NCBI GenBank assembly: GCA_009773075.1
Contig: WOUX01000244.1
Location: 1-7,689 of the forward strand
From: a bacterium
Lineage (GTDB): Bacteria; Desulfobacterota; UBA8473
DNA length: 7,689 nt
Direction: 5' to 3'
Shown here: positions 1 through 6,513 of the stretch, piece after piece
Numbering within the stretch: the first letter of the stretch is position 1
How the letters are laid out: each line of letters starts with the position of its first letter
Notes under the pieces: generated by a model
The model's input: the letters and a program-made list of their open reading frames with translations, nothing else
Database searches by the model: none
What the model was told of the DNA's origin: nothing
Program-made: the position numbers and the translations under genes

Positions 1-155
1 TGGCTACAACGAATAGAAACTTTGTGGGAAGGATGGGAGACCCTGAGAGTGAAGTCTATCTGGCCAATCCGGCAATAGCAGCCGCATCAGCTATTCTCGG
101 AAGGATAGGGAGCCCGGAAGAACTCCAAAATTCAGGAGAAATAGATGAGATTTAA
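1..155 (+). CDS. leuC: 3-isopropylmalate dehydratase large subunit, C-terminal end (partial)
   Basis: This is the last 50 codons of a gene that begins before the window, read from base 3 to the TAA at 153-155. The peptide contains TTNRNFVGRMG, then ESEVYLANPAIAAASAILGRI, a stretch typical of the extreme C-terminus of LeuC-type aconitase-family large subunits. LeuC carries the [4Fe-4S] cluster and, with LeuD, interconverts 2- and 3-isopropylmalate in leucine synthesis in the cytoplasm. The cluster cysteines lie outside the window. The end of the frame overlaps the leuD start by 11 nt, which indicates translational coupling of the two subunits. A homoaconitase-like relative cannot be excluded from the tail alone, but the leuD and leuB neighbours favour LeuC. 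Confidence 0.9.
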   Translation, partial: ATTNRNFVGRMGDPESEVYLANPAIAAASAILGRIGSPEELQNSGEIDEI

Positions 156-645
156 GGGGAAGGTCTGGAAATTTGGATCAGATGTTGACACCGATGCTAT
201 CATACCGGCCCGTTATTTGAATACCTCTGATCCGGAAGAACTGGCAAGGCACTGCATGGAAGATGTTGATTCATCCTTTGCCGAAAGGGTAAAACAGGGT
301 GATATCATATTTGCGGGGAAAAACTTCGGTTGTGGATCGTCGAGAGAACACGCCCCTATTGCCATAAAAACAGCAGGGATATCCTGTGTGGTTGCCAAAA
401 GTTTTGCCAGGATATTCTATCGAAACTCTTTTAATATGGCCCTTCCTATAATGGAATGTCCCGAGGCCGTTGATGTTACAGAGGCTGGAGATGAGGTAGA
501 GATAGACCTCGACAGGGGAGAGATTATAAATCATACAAGGCATAAAACCTTCAATTGTCAATCCATTCCACCTTTTATGCAGGAGTTGGTCGAGAGTGGG
601 GGATTGATGGGATATGTGACAAAAAAGATAAATAGAATTGCTTAA
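145..645 (+). CDS. leuD: 3-isopropylmalate dehydratase small subunit
   Basis: At 166 residues this is the short LeuD form found in archaea and many anaerobic bacteria; the E. coli type is about 200. The N-terminal motif DVDTDAIIPARYLNT (13-27) covers the substrate-specificity loop. GCGSSREHAP (62-71) is the conserved swivel-domain active-site segment. The protein pairs with LeuC to isomerise isopropylmalate through an isopropylmaleate intermediate. The ATG at 145 lies inside the leuC end (11 nt overlap), with GGAG at 135-138 as a plausible ribosome binding site. In this subfamily the loop after Y24-L25 helps separate isopropylmalate from homocitrate specificity. YLNT does not decide this alone, but leuB and asd context argues for leucine synthesis. 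The frame is intact. Confidence 0.95.
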   Translation: MRFKGKVWKFGSDVDTDAIIPARYLNTSDPEELARHCMEDVDSSFAERVKQGDIIFAGKNFGCGSSREHAPIAIKTAGISCVVAKSFARIFYRNSFNMALPIMECPEAVDVTEAGDEVEIDLDRGEIINHTRHKTFNCQSIPPFMQELVESGGLMGYVTKKINRIA

Positions 646-667
646 AAGAACAATGGAGGCTAAAGGA

Positions 668-1015
668 ATGGGGCAGGCTGAGGAAAAACCAAGTATGGAA
701 AAATTAGTTGCGCAAGCTATAAGATTAATTGATTTAGCAGATTACCAGGAAGGCTCTGTGGTGAGTCGCACGATAATTGATAAAAAGACAGGCACAGTGA
801 CCTTTTTTGCCTTTGATGAGGGCCAAGGATTAAGCGAACATACAGCGCCATTTGACGCCTTGGTTTACCTTCTCGATGGTGAAGCGGAAATTGTTATCTC
901 TGACAAACCTCTTCGCTTGAAACAGGGTGAGATGGTTATAATGCCAGCTAGCCAACCACACGCCTTGAGAGCAATAAGTAAATTTAAGATGATTTTAACA
1001 ATGATACGATCTTGA
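668..1015 (+). CDS. Small cupin-domain protein inserted between leuD and leuB
   Basis: This is a single-domain cupin of 115 residues when started at the ATG at 668, which has GGAGG at 655-659 eight bases upstream. In-frame ATGs at 638 and 653 lack this spacing, and 638 would overlap leuD. Cupin motif 1 appears as GLSEHTAPFDALVYLLDGEAE, with one His kept and the usual second His and Glu replaced. Motif 2 appears as LKQGEMVIMPASQPHALRA, with the conserved P and H. The C-terminus FKMILTMIR matches a common family of small stand-alone cupins. The family is of unknown function; a metal site is possible but would have fewer His ligands than the classical set. It lies in the leucine operon, and a role in leucine synthesis is not shown. 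Confidence 0.82.
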   Translation: MGQAEEKPSMEKLVAQAIRLIDLADYQEGSVVSRTIIDKKTGTVTFFAFDEGQGLSEHTAPFDALVYLLDGEAEIVISDKPLRLKQGEMVIMPASQPHALRAISKFKMILTMIRS

Positions 1016-1092
1016 CATGAGATTAACATCCAAATGCTTCGTACTTCTTCTGACCCCAACAATACTTTGAGCAAATTGGAGCTAAGTTTCAT

Positions 1093-2163
1093 ATGAACAA
1101 GAACGCATACAGTATAGCGGTTATACCTGGTGATGGTACAGGTCCTGAGGTCATTGCCGAAGGGCTTAAGATCATGAAGGTTGCTTCGGAGATAAACGGA
1201 TTCAAGTATGATACAATGGAGTATGACCTGGGAGGAGAAAGGTATCTTCGGACCGGTGAAACCCTTCCTGATTCGGTAGTTGAAGAACTCCAGAAGGTGG
1301 ACGCAATATATCTGGGCGCCATAGGTCACCCTGATGTAAAACCCGGAATTCTGGAGAGAGGGATACTTTTAAAGCTAAGATTTCTGCTTGACCAGTATAT
1401 AAATCTCAGGCCGGTGAAACTCTACCCTGGTATAGAGACTCCCCTAAAAAACAAGGGACCAGAGGATATTGACTTCGTGGTGGTCAGGGAAAACACAGAG
1501 GGTTTTTATGTGGGTTCTGGAGGGTTTTTGAAGAAGGGGACCCCTGATGAGGTGGCAATACAGGAGTCTATAAACACCAGAAAGGGTGTTGAGAGATGCA
1601 TCAGGTATGCATTCGATTTATGTCGGAAGAGGAACAAGGCTAAGAAGCTAACCCTGTGCGGAAAGACAAACGTTTTGACTTATGCTTTCGATCTTTGGGA
1701 TAGGGCCTTTAAAGAAATCTCCATGGACTATCCGGATATTATCACTGATTATGCCCATGTGGATGCCATATCCATGTGGTTGATAAAAAATCCTGAATGG
1801 TTTGACGTAATCGTCACCGACAACATGTTCGGAGACATAATCACTGACATCGGGGCTATAATTCAGGGGGGGATGGGAATCGCCGCTGGTGGAAATATTA
1901 ACCCCCGGGGAACCTCTATGTTTGAACCCATCGGAGGATCAGCCCCTAAATACAAGGGAAAAAATATAATAAACCCTTTAGCCGCAATTTCGGCCTGTCA
2001 GATGATGTTAGAGCATCTGGGAGAGGAAGATTCAGCAAGGCTTATAGAGAAGGCGATCATCAAGGTGCTGACCAGAGACATTAAGAGTCTTTCAGCGGGG
2101 GAGATGGGATATGGCACCAAAGAAGTCGGTGATTTAGCAGTAAAATACATGAAGGAGTTATAA
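1093..2163 (+). CDS. leuB: 3-isopropylmalate dehydrogenase (beta-decarboxylating dehydrogenase family)
   Basis: This 356-residue protein is of full family length. It would oxidise and decarboxylate 3-isopropylmalate to 2-oxoisocaproate in the cytoplasm. Visible signatures are IPGDGTGPEV (11-20), the substrate helix LERGILLKLR (87-96), NLRP with R106, VVVRENTEG with R132, catalytic Y139 (GFYVG), catalytic K191 (GKTNVL), and metal-binding D224 (HVDA), D248 and D252 (NMFGDIITD). The nucleotide-binding loop reads EPIGGSAPKYKG (278-289) rather than the common HGSAPDIAG. The same superfamily includes isocitrate, homoisocitrate and tartrate dehydrogenases. The leuCD neighbours make LeuB the best assignment, though substrate and cofactor are not proven. 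The ATG at 1093 has GGAG at 1078-1081, a slightly long spacing of 11. Confidence 0.88.
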   Translation: MNKNAYSIAVIPGDGTGPEVIAEGLKIMKVASEINGFKYDTMEYDLGGERYLRTGETLPDSVVEELQKVDAIYLGAIGHPDVKPGILERGILLKLRFLLDQYINLRPVKLYPGIETPLKNKGPEDIDFVVVRENTEGFYVGSGGFLKKGTPDEVAIQESINTRKGVERCIRYAFDLCRKRNKAKKLTLCGKTNVLTYAFDLWDRAFKEISMDYPDIITDYAHVDAISMWLIKNPEWFDVIVTDNMFGDIITDIGAIIQGGMGIAAGGNINPRGTSMFEPIGGSAPKYKGKNIINPLAAISACQMMLEHLGEEDSARLIEKAIIKVLTRDIKSLSAGEMGYGTKEVGDLAVKYMKEL

Positions 2164-2176
2164 GGGGATAGGTTTT

Positions 2177-3180
2177 ATGAATAAGGAAAAATACAGTGTC
2201 GCAGTTGTTGGTGCCACAGGAGCAGTTGGCAATGAGATGATAAAGATACTGGAAGAACGGAAATTTCCTGTTGGGAAGATAAAATTGCTGGCTTCCAGTA
2301 GATCGGCTGGTTTTTCTGTTGAATTTCACAACAAAGATATAAAGGTTCAGATACTCGATGAGGATTCTTTTAAAGATATTGATATCGGGTTGTTCTCTGC
2401 AGGAGGGACAGTCAGTGAGAAGTTTGCCCCTGTTGCTGCCAGTGCAGGCTGTATAGTGGTCGATAATACCAGTGCCTTCAGGATGGATAGCCAGGTTCCC
2501 CTGGTAGTTCCGGAGGTAAACCCCTATGCCATTGCCCAATATAAGAATAAAGGGATTATTGCTAACCCCAACTGTTCTACAATTCAGATGGTAGTAGCAC
2601 TAAAACCAATCCATGATGTGGCAGGGATCAAAAGGATTGTAGTATCAACTTATCAGGCAGTGTCTGGGACCGGGAAAAAGGCCATAGATGAACTTCAGGA
2701 TCAGACCAGGGCTATACTGAGCTTTCAGGATGTTGAGTGTAAAGTTTATCCCCACCAAATAGCCTTTAACTGCCTGCCTCATATAGATATCTTTCTTGAA
2801 AATGCTTATACTAAAGAAGAGATGAAGATGGTAAATGAGACCAGGAAGATACTGGATGACGACTCACGGTGAGAGTGCCGGTGTTTTATGGTCACTCAGA
2901 ATCGGTCAACATAGAGACCGAGAGGAAGATTACTGCAGATGAGGTGAGAAAGCTGCTTTCACAAGCACCAGGGGTAACTGTTGTGGATGATCCTCCATCT
3001 GCAAGATACCCTCTGGCTATCGATGCCGCTGGCAAGGATGATACCTTCGTCGGAAGAATCCGGGAGGACGAATCCATTGAAAAGGGGATCAATATGTGGA
3101 TTGTAGCGGACAACCTTCGCAAAGGTGCTGCCCTCAATGCCATTCAGATTGCTGAAATCCTTGTAAAAGAGTATATTTAA
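2177..3180 (+). pseudogene. asd: Aspartate-semialdehyde dehydrogenase, frame-broken
   Basis: The enzyme makes aspartate semialdehyde from aspartyl phosphate with NADPH, the branch point to lysine, threonine, methionine and diaminopimelate. The first part, 2177-2872 (231 residues), has the nucleotide-binding GATGAVG (12-18), the NPNCST motif with catalytic C133, and SGTG (163-166). It ends at TGA 2870-2872, just after KILDDDSR. The C-terminal part continues in another frame, from about 2869 to TAA 3180, with VRVPVFYGHSES carrying the active-site His, then the conserved tail. Intact homologues read roughly DDxxIRVTATxVRVPVFYGHS, so about 13-20 nt encoding the RVTAT strand are missing. Joined, the pieces give about 334 residues, near the usual 335-345. 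This may be a real lesion or an assembly error. The GTG at 2869 overlaps the TGA in a GTGA arrangement, but two working half-proteins are unlikely. Confidence 0.88.
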
Positions 3181-3212
3181 GCAGTATCTCAGAAAACAGC
3201 CCAATTTTTTTC

Positions 3213-3252
3213 TTGACATCTTTTTTAACTTGGTCTAGATATAATCTATACT
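3213..3252 (+). promoter_or_regulatory. Promoter-like sequences for the cbiM operon
   Basis: A perfect -35 box TTGACA lies at 3213-3218 and a perfect -10 box TATAAT at 3240-3245, but they are 21 nt apart, which is long for sigma-70. A second combination is TTAACT (3225-3230) with TATACT (3247-3252), 16 nt apart. The stretch sits in an AT-rich gap after asd and about 40-50 nt before the structured leader. That position supports a promoter giving a leader transcript that runs into cbiM. Which pair is used cannot be decided from the sequence. Confidence 0.6.
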
Positions 3253-3288
3253 TAAAGTTAAATTAAATAGGTAGTTTTTCCTCTGAAG

Positions 3289-3345
3289 AAAAGCCACGAA
3301 GGCTTTGGGAAGGTCAGAAGACCAAAGAATGCTTTCGTGGCTTTT
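3289..3345 (+). promoter_or_regulatory. Structured leader RNA element 1, terminator-like, upstream of cbiM
   Basis: AAAAGCCACGAA (3289-3300) pairs perfectly with TTCGTGGCTTTT (3334-3345). The stem can extend inward by G-U, G-C and C-G pairs (3301-3303 with 3331-3333). Inside it, GGTC (3312-3315) and GACC (3320-3323) form a hairpin with loop AGAA. The 3' arm ends in a short U-run, so the element could act as a transcription attenuator. It lies between the promoter-like boxes and the cbiM ribosome binding site. A near-identical architecture sits upstream of the outer-membrane gene at 6642, with the same 49-nt core length. I do not recognise a named riboswitch; the CAGAAG loop resembles part of the cobalamin B12 box, but the rest of that riboswitch core is absent. 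Confidence 0.72.
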
Positions 3346-3381
3346 GTATTTTCTGGCCACGCTTCAAAAAGGAGGATAGAA

Positions 3382-4053
3382 ATGCACGTGCCTGACGGAT
3401 TCGTAAGTGGGGGGGTAAATGCTATAACCTATATTATATCTGCTGGGGTTTCTGTATTTGCTGTCAGAGAGGCAAATAAGAAGCTTGGAGATAAGCAGGT
3501 TCCCCTTTTGGGGGTAGTGGCTGCATTTATATTCGCTGCCCAGATGCTCAATTTTCCTGTAGCCGGAGGTACCAGTGGTCATTTCCTGGGGGCACTCTTA
3601 GCAGCATCGCTTTTAGGACCATGGATAAGTTGTCTTATTATGACGGTGGTACTTACTATACAATGCCTCTTGTTTGCAGATGGCGGGCTTACAGCACTGG
3701 GCACCAATATCTTCAATATGGGTATTATAGGGGGTGTACTATGTTATTATCTTCTGGTAGCCCTGAAATCTATCCTTCCAAAAAATAAGGGGGGATATTT
3801 AATTTCAGTTGCAATAAGTTCCTGGATGTCTGTTGTGCTGGGGGCAAGTGCATGTGCCGTCGAATTGGCGATTTCAGGGACGTCGCCTCTGGGTATAGTA
3901 CTCCCTGCAATGGCCTCTGTTCATGTATTGATAGGTATTGGGGAGGCCACAATTACAACTGCTGTTGTAGGTTTAGTCTTAAACACAAGACCTGATCTTG
4001 TAGGGACTTATAGTTACCAGGATGCCAGGACATTTAATACAATGGAGGCATAA
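3382..4053 (+). CDS. cbiM: Nickel/cobalt ECF importer substrate-binding membrane component CbiM/NikM
   Basis: This is the S-component of a nickel/cobalt energy-coupling-factor importer, 223 residues and strongly hydrophobic with several membrane segments. The mature N-terminus MHVPDGF is the family hallmark: Met1 and His2 coordinate the metal directly, so the start must be the ATG at 3382. That start has an excellent AAGGAGG ten bases upstream. A longer in-frame start at 3337 would bury these residues and begin inside the leader hairpin. His67 in GGTSGHFLGA matches the third metal ligand known from NikM. The protein works with the small PDGLE protein, CbiQ and CbiO encoded immediately downstream. 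Nickel and cobalt versions are not separable from this sequence alone. Confidence 0.95.
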   Translation: MHVPDGFVSGGVNAITYIISAGVSVFAVREANKKLGDKQVPLLGVVAAFIFAAQMLNFPVAGGTSGHFLGALLAASLLGPWISCLIMTVVLTIQCLLFADGGLTALGTNIFNMGIIGGVLCYYLLVALKSILPKNKGGYLISVAISSWMSVVLGASACAVELAISGTSPLGIVLPAMASVHVLIGIGEATITTAVVGLVLNTRPDLVGTYSYQDARTFNTMEA

Positions 4054-4054
4054 T

Positions 4055-4360
4055 ATGAAAGACGTAAATATAAGGGTATTTATTCTTGTGGGTCTGTTGG
4101 TGTCTCTGCTGATAGCAATATTCGTTTCTCCCTTTGCTTCATCCTATCCTGATGGATTGGAGAAGGTAGCTGAAATAAAGGGATTTTTGGAAAAAGGTGA
4201 GGAATGGGTTTTGTGGAAACTATCGCTTATGCCAGATTATTCCATTCCGGGTTCCAAGAATGAAAAGATTGCTACGGGGCTATCCGGCTTTATAGGAACA
4301 CTCCTTGTTTTCGGTGTTGGATATGGTGTTGCCAGGCTTATTCGTTCGAAAAGATCATAA
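4055..4360 (+). CDS. PDGLE-domain small membrane protein (CbiN/NikN-like ECF component)
   Basis: This 101-residue protein has an N-terminal membrane segment (about residues 6-28, IRVFILVGLLVSLLIAIFVS), the diagnostic PDGLE motif at about residues 33-37, a soluble loop outside the membrane, and a second C-terminal membrane helix ending in RLIRSKRS. PDGLE proteins occur as separate small subunits or fused to the C-terminus of CbiM/NikM, and fill the place of CbiN in nickel/cobalt ECF systems. The ATG at 4055 is one base after the cbiM stop and has GGAGG at 4044-4048, so the two are translated together. An in-frame ATG at 4022 lies inside cbiM with no such site and is rejected. Metal specificity is not shown. 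Confidence 0.9.
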   Translation: MKDVNIRVFILVGLLVSLLIAIFVSPFASSYPDGLEKVAEIKGFLEKGEEWVLWKLSLMPDYSIPGSKNEKIATGLSGFIGTLLVFGVGYGVARLIRSKRS

Positions 4361-4375
4361 TTCAGACAAGCCTTT

Positions 4376-4397
4376 AGCTATCAGCCATCAGCTTTCG
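4376..4397. repeat. Heptad-repeat remnant in the gap before cbiQ
   Basis: The short gap between the PDGLE gene and cbiQ contains two copies of ATCAGC one base apart (4380-4385 and 4387-4392). The reverse complement reads GCTGATGGCTGAT, a 7-base period with unit CTGAWGG. A similar period occurs on the + strand at 5853-5868. This may be a fragment of a dispersed intergenic repeat; no other function is visible. Confidence 0.4.
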
Positions 4398-4415
4398 GTA
4401 AAAACAGGGCATTAG

Positions 4416-5186
4416 ATGAAACACTCATTTTTAGACAATTACAGTGATATTTCTAGTGTGATTCATGGATTAGATCCAAGGGTTAAAATCATTGGCTTCT
4501 TTTTCCTCACAGTCGTATGTGTTAGCACTCCCCCTTCTTCCTACTTCAGCTTTGGTGTGTATTTTGTAGTACTTCTGGGGGTTCTTCTACTCTCAAGACT
4601 CCCCTTCCATCATGTATTTGGGAGATCAATGGCAGTTATTCCCTTTGTACTTATGGTAGCCGTATTTATCCCTTTTTTAAAGAAAGATGTAATTGGAGGG
4701 GGGTATAATCTAGGTATAGGTGGCATTACGGTTTCTAATAGTGGGCTTATGGTCTTATGGAACGTGGTTATCAAATCATACATAGGTGTTCTATGTATGA
4801 TTCTCCTCTCCTCGACTGTTCCCTTTCCAAAACTACTGAAGGGGTTTGGGGATTTGGGATTACCTAAAATATTCACCACAATTGCGTCTTTCATGTACAG
4901 GTATGTCTTTATCATTACAGACGAAGCACAAAGGATGAAAAGGGCTAGAGATTCCAGGTGTTTTGGCGGAAAATGGATATGGCACTCAAAGGTGATAGGC
5001 CATATGATCGCTACCCTTTTTATAAGAAGTTACGAGAGGGGAGAAAGGGTCTATGTCGCTATGCTTTCCAGGGGATTCGATGGAGATTTGAAGGGGAAGG
5101 AAGGGGTACAGAGGTTGAGACCAGGGGATTACATCTTCTTGTCCGTTTTAATCCCTGTAGTCACGGGGGTGAGATTGTTGGTATGA
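4416..5186 (+). CDS. cbiQ: ECF importer transmembrane coupling protein CbiQ (EcfT)
   Basis: This 256-residue protein links the metal-binding CbiM to the ATPase and transmits conformational change. Hydrophobic segments lie at about 22-60, 70-88, 110-135 and near the C-terminus (240-256). The two cytoplasmic coupling-helix motifs of EcfT proteins are visible as MKRARDSRCF (174-183) and YVAMLSRGF (213-221), matching the paired Ala-Arg-Gly type signatures. The N-terminal HGLDPRVKI is also a CbiQ feature. The ATG at 4416 is preceded by a modest AGGG about 8 bases upstream. The gene ends in an ATGA overlap with cbiO (ATG 5183, TGA 5184-5186), the classic sign of translational coupling. The frame is intact. 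Confidence 0.93.
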   Translation: MKHSFLDNYSDISSVIHGLDPRVKIIGFFFLTVVCVSTPPSSYFSFGVYFVVLLGVLLLSRLPFHHVFGRSMAVIPFVLMVAVFIPFLKKDVIGGGYNLGIGGITVSNSGLMVLWNVVIKSYIGVLCMILLSSTVPFPKLLKGFGDLGLPKIFTTIASFMYRYVFIITDEAQRMKRARDSRCFGGKWIWHSKVIGHMIATLFIRSYERGERVYVAMLSRGFDGDLKGKEGVQRLRPGDYIFLSVLIPVVTGVRLLV

Positions 5187-5831
5187 ACAAAGAAAAGGCA
5201 GTGGAGATTTCAAACCTAACTTACAGTGCTTTTACATTTAAATGGCATACTGAAGGAAAATGGGGCAGTTAAGATCTTTGGTAAATCTGTAAACGGAAAA
5301 AACCTTAAGAGTATTCGACGGATGGTAGGTATGGTTTTTCAAGACCCTGATGACCAGCTCTTTTGTCCTACTGTCTACGATGATGTGGTTTTTGGTCCTA
5401 TAAATATGGGTATGAACGATAAGGAGGCAAAGGAGAGAGTTACGGAGGTTCTGGGGAGGATTGGGTTATCAGGTTTCGAGAAGAGATCTGCGCATCACAT
5501 GAGTGCCGGAGAGAAAAAGAGGGCTGCTATTGCAACAGTTTTATCAATGGAGCCGAAAATCCTTGTATTTGATGAGCCTACAAGTAACCTGGACCCAAAG
5601 ATGCGGCGGGTCCTGATAGACCTCATTAAGTCCTTCCCGGAGACAAAAATAATAGTATCTCATGACCTGCCTATTGCCCTGGAGCTGTGTCAAAGGATAA
5701 TAATCCTTGAAAAAGGCAGGATTGTAGAAGACGGATCAGTTAAAGATATCTTGGGGAAAAGAGAGATGCTCGAACGATATGAGATAGACCCGATCTACAA
5801 TTGCCAGTTTTGTGATATGCTTAAATCGTAG
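5183..5831 (+). pseudogene. cbiO: ECF importer ATPase CbiO, Walker A region deleted and frame shifted
   Basis: The gene starts at ATG 5183 in a 4-nt overlap with cbiQ and encodes MNKEKAVEISNLTYS, the normal CbiO beginning. At about 5228 the normal sequence breaks off. That frame runs to a TAA at 5270-5272 with nonsense residues, while family sequence resumes in another frame from about 5226 as LLHLNGIL. Roughly 30-35 residues normally lie between these points, including the Walker A GPNGAGKST loop, so about 100 nt are missing. The rest is well kept: Q-loop VFQDPDDQLF, ABC signature MSAGEKKRAAIA, Walker B ILVFDEP followed by TSNLDP, and the switch His in IIVSHD. It ends in an unusual YNCQFCDML tail with a CxxC. 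Without Walker A it could not bind ATP normally. Real pseudogene or assembly deletion is undecided. Confidence 0.9.
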
Positions 5832-5852
5832 TAACTACTATAGGTAGATAGA

Positions 5853-5886
5853 CTGAAGGCTGAAGACTGTTAGGACACTTCAGCCT
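5853..5886. repeat. Hairpin with heptad repeat between cbiO and the His/Cys-rich gene
   Basis: AGGCTGAAG (5857-5865) pairs perfectly with CTTCAGCCT (5878-5886) around a 12-nt loop. The 5' arm lies in a heptad series CTGAAGG-CTGAAGA-CTG (5853-5869). There is no U-run after the stem, so it is not a convincing intrinsic terminator. It could be an mRNA-stabilising hairpin or part of a dispersed repeat related to the one at 4376-4397. Confidence 0.45.
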
Positions 5887-5931
5887 GAACACCCGATCAA
5901 CCAAATATAAGTTATTAAGAGGAGTTGATTT

Positions 5932-6513
5932 ATGGAAGGGAATGAGTTGAAAAAGCTTGCTGTTCTTTTAAACCATTGGATCAAGCATAATGAAGACCAT
6001 GTTAAAGAGTATAGGAAATGGGCAGAAGAGGCGGACAGACAGGGGTTAAAGGAGGTGGCACACAATCTTAAAGCCGCTGCTGATTTGATCCTACAATCCA
6101 ATGAGAGGTTTATTGCAGCCCAGAAAGGGATGCCTGTTTCATCTGTAGAAGAAGGCCACGAGCATGATCCTCATGATCACGACTTTACCAGGGAATATGA
6201 GATTATCACCAGGGTGGTTAATGGAGTCAAGGCTGGTTCTGTAAACCTGGAGATTGAGATGTGTGGTGGGTGTGAGAATATCAATACGTGCGGCATACCC
6301 TATGCAGATGCGCTACACCAGGCTTTCCTGGAATCACAAATGCCCTGTGGAGTGCTTTGCACCGAGATTGAAGGGAGAAGGATACTCCAGATGACTCATG
6401 AAGGTGAGATATTCATGCAGATAGATCCTCTAGCGAAAGAGGCTATTCAGAGATGTCATGATGATATGTGTAACACCGTATTGTACAACAGGGTGTTTAG
6501 TGTAGAATCATAA
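5932..6513 (+). CDS. Putative metal-handling protein, His-rich N-terminal domain plus Cys-rich C-terminal domain
   Basis: This is a soluble 193-residue protein with no signal peptide. Residues 5-66 look all-helical. HWIKHNEDH puts His15, His19 and His23 on one helix face; small helical domains of this type are, to my recollection, often found beside CbiM-type transporters. A linker HEHDPHDHD (76-84) is a plausible Ni/Co/Zn-binding string. The C-terminal domain (about 88-193) has seven cysteines (111, 114, 120, 139, 143, 175, 180), including MCGGCENINTCG and CHDDMC; I do not recognise its family. GAGGAG at 5919-5924 supports the ATG at 5932. The gene follows the importer operon by 100 nt and precedes the barrel gene. 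A metallochaperone, metal store or sensor is inferred from composition and neighbours, not shown. Confidence 0.8.
   Translation: MEGNELKKLAVLLNHWIKHNEDHVKEYRKWAEEADRQGLKEVAHNLKAAADLILQSNERFIAAQKGMPVSSVEEGHEHDPHDHDFTREYEIITRVVNGVKAGSVNLEIEMCGGCENINTCGIPYADALHQAFLESQMPCGVLCTEIEGRRILQMTHEGEIFMQIDPLAKEAIQRCHDDMCNTVLYNRVFSVES

Noticed and set aside
865..1329. Reverse-strand open frame across the cupin and leuB start
   Set aside because: It is antisense to two well-supported genes, has no family resemblance and no convincing ribosome binding site.
2869..3180. Independent 103-residue gene starting at GTG 2869
   Set aside because: It is the C-terminal third of asd; the GTGA overlap looks like a by-product of the deletion rather than a designed gene boundary.
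3289..3345. Cobalamin riboswitch upstream of cbiM
   Set aside because: GCCAC, GGGAAGG and a CAGAAGACC string occur in an order that recalls the cobalamin core, but they are packed in under 60 nt and form a simple stem; the other conserved helices and boxes are missing.
4958..5272. Separate small gene overlapping the cbiQ end
   Set aside because: Its first part is an out-of-frame reading of cbiQ, and its last part is the genuine CbiO N-terminus followed by frame-shifted nonsense.
5853..5886. Intrinsic terminator after cbiO
   Set aside because: The 9-bp stem is good, but no U-run follows it.
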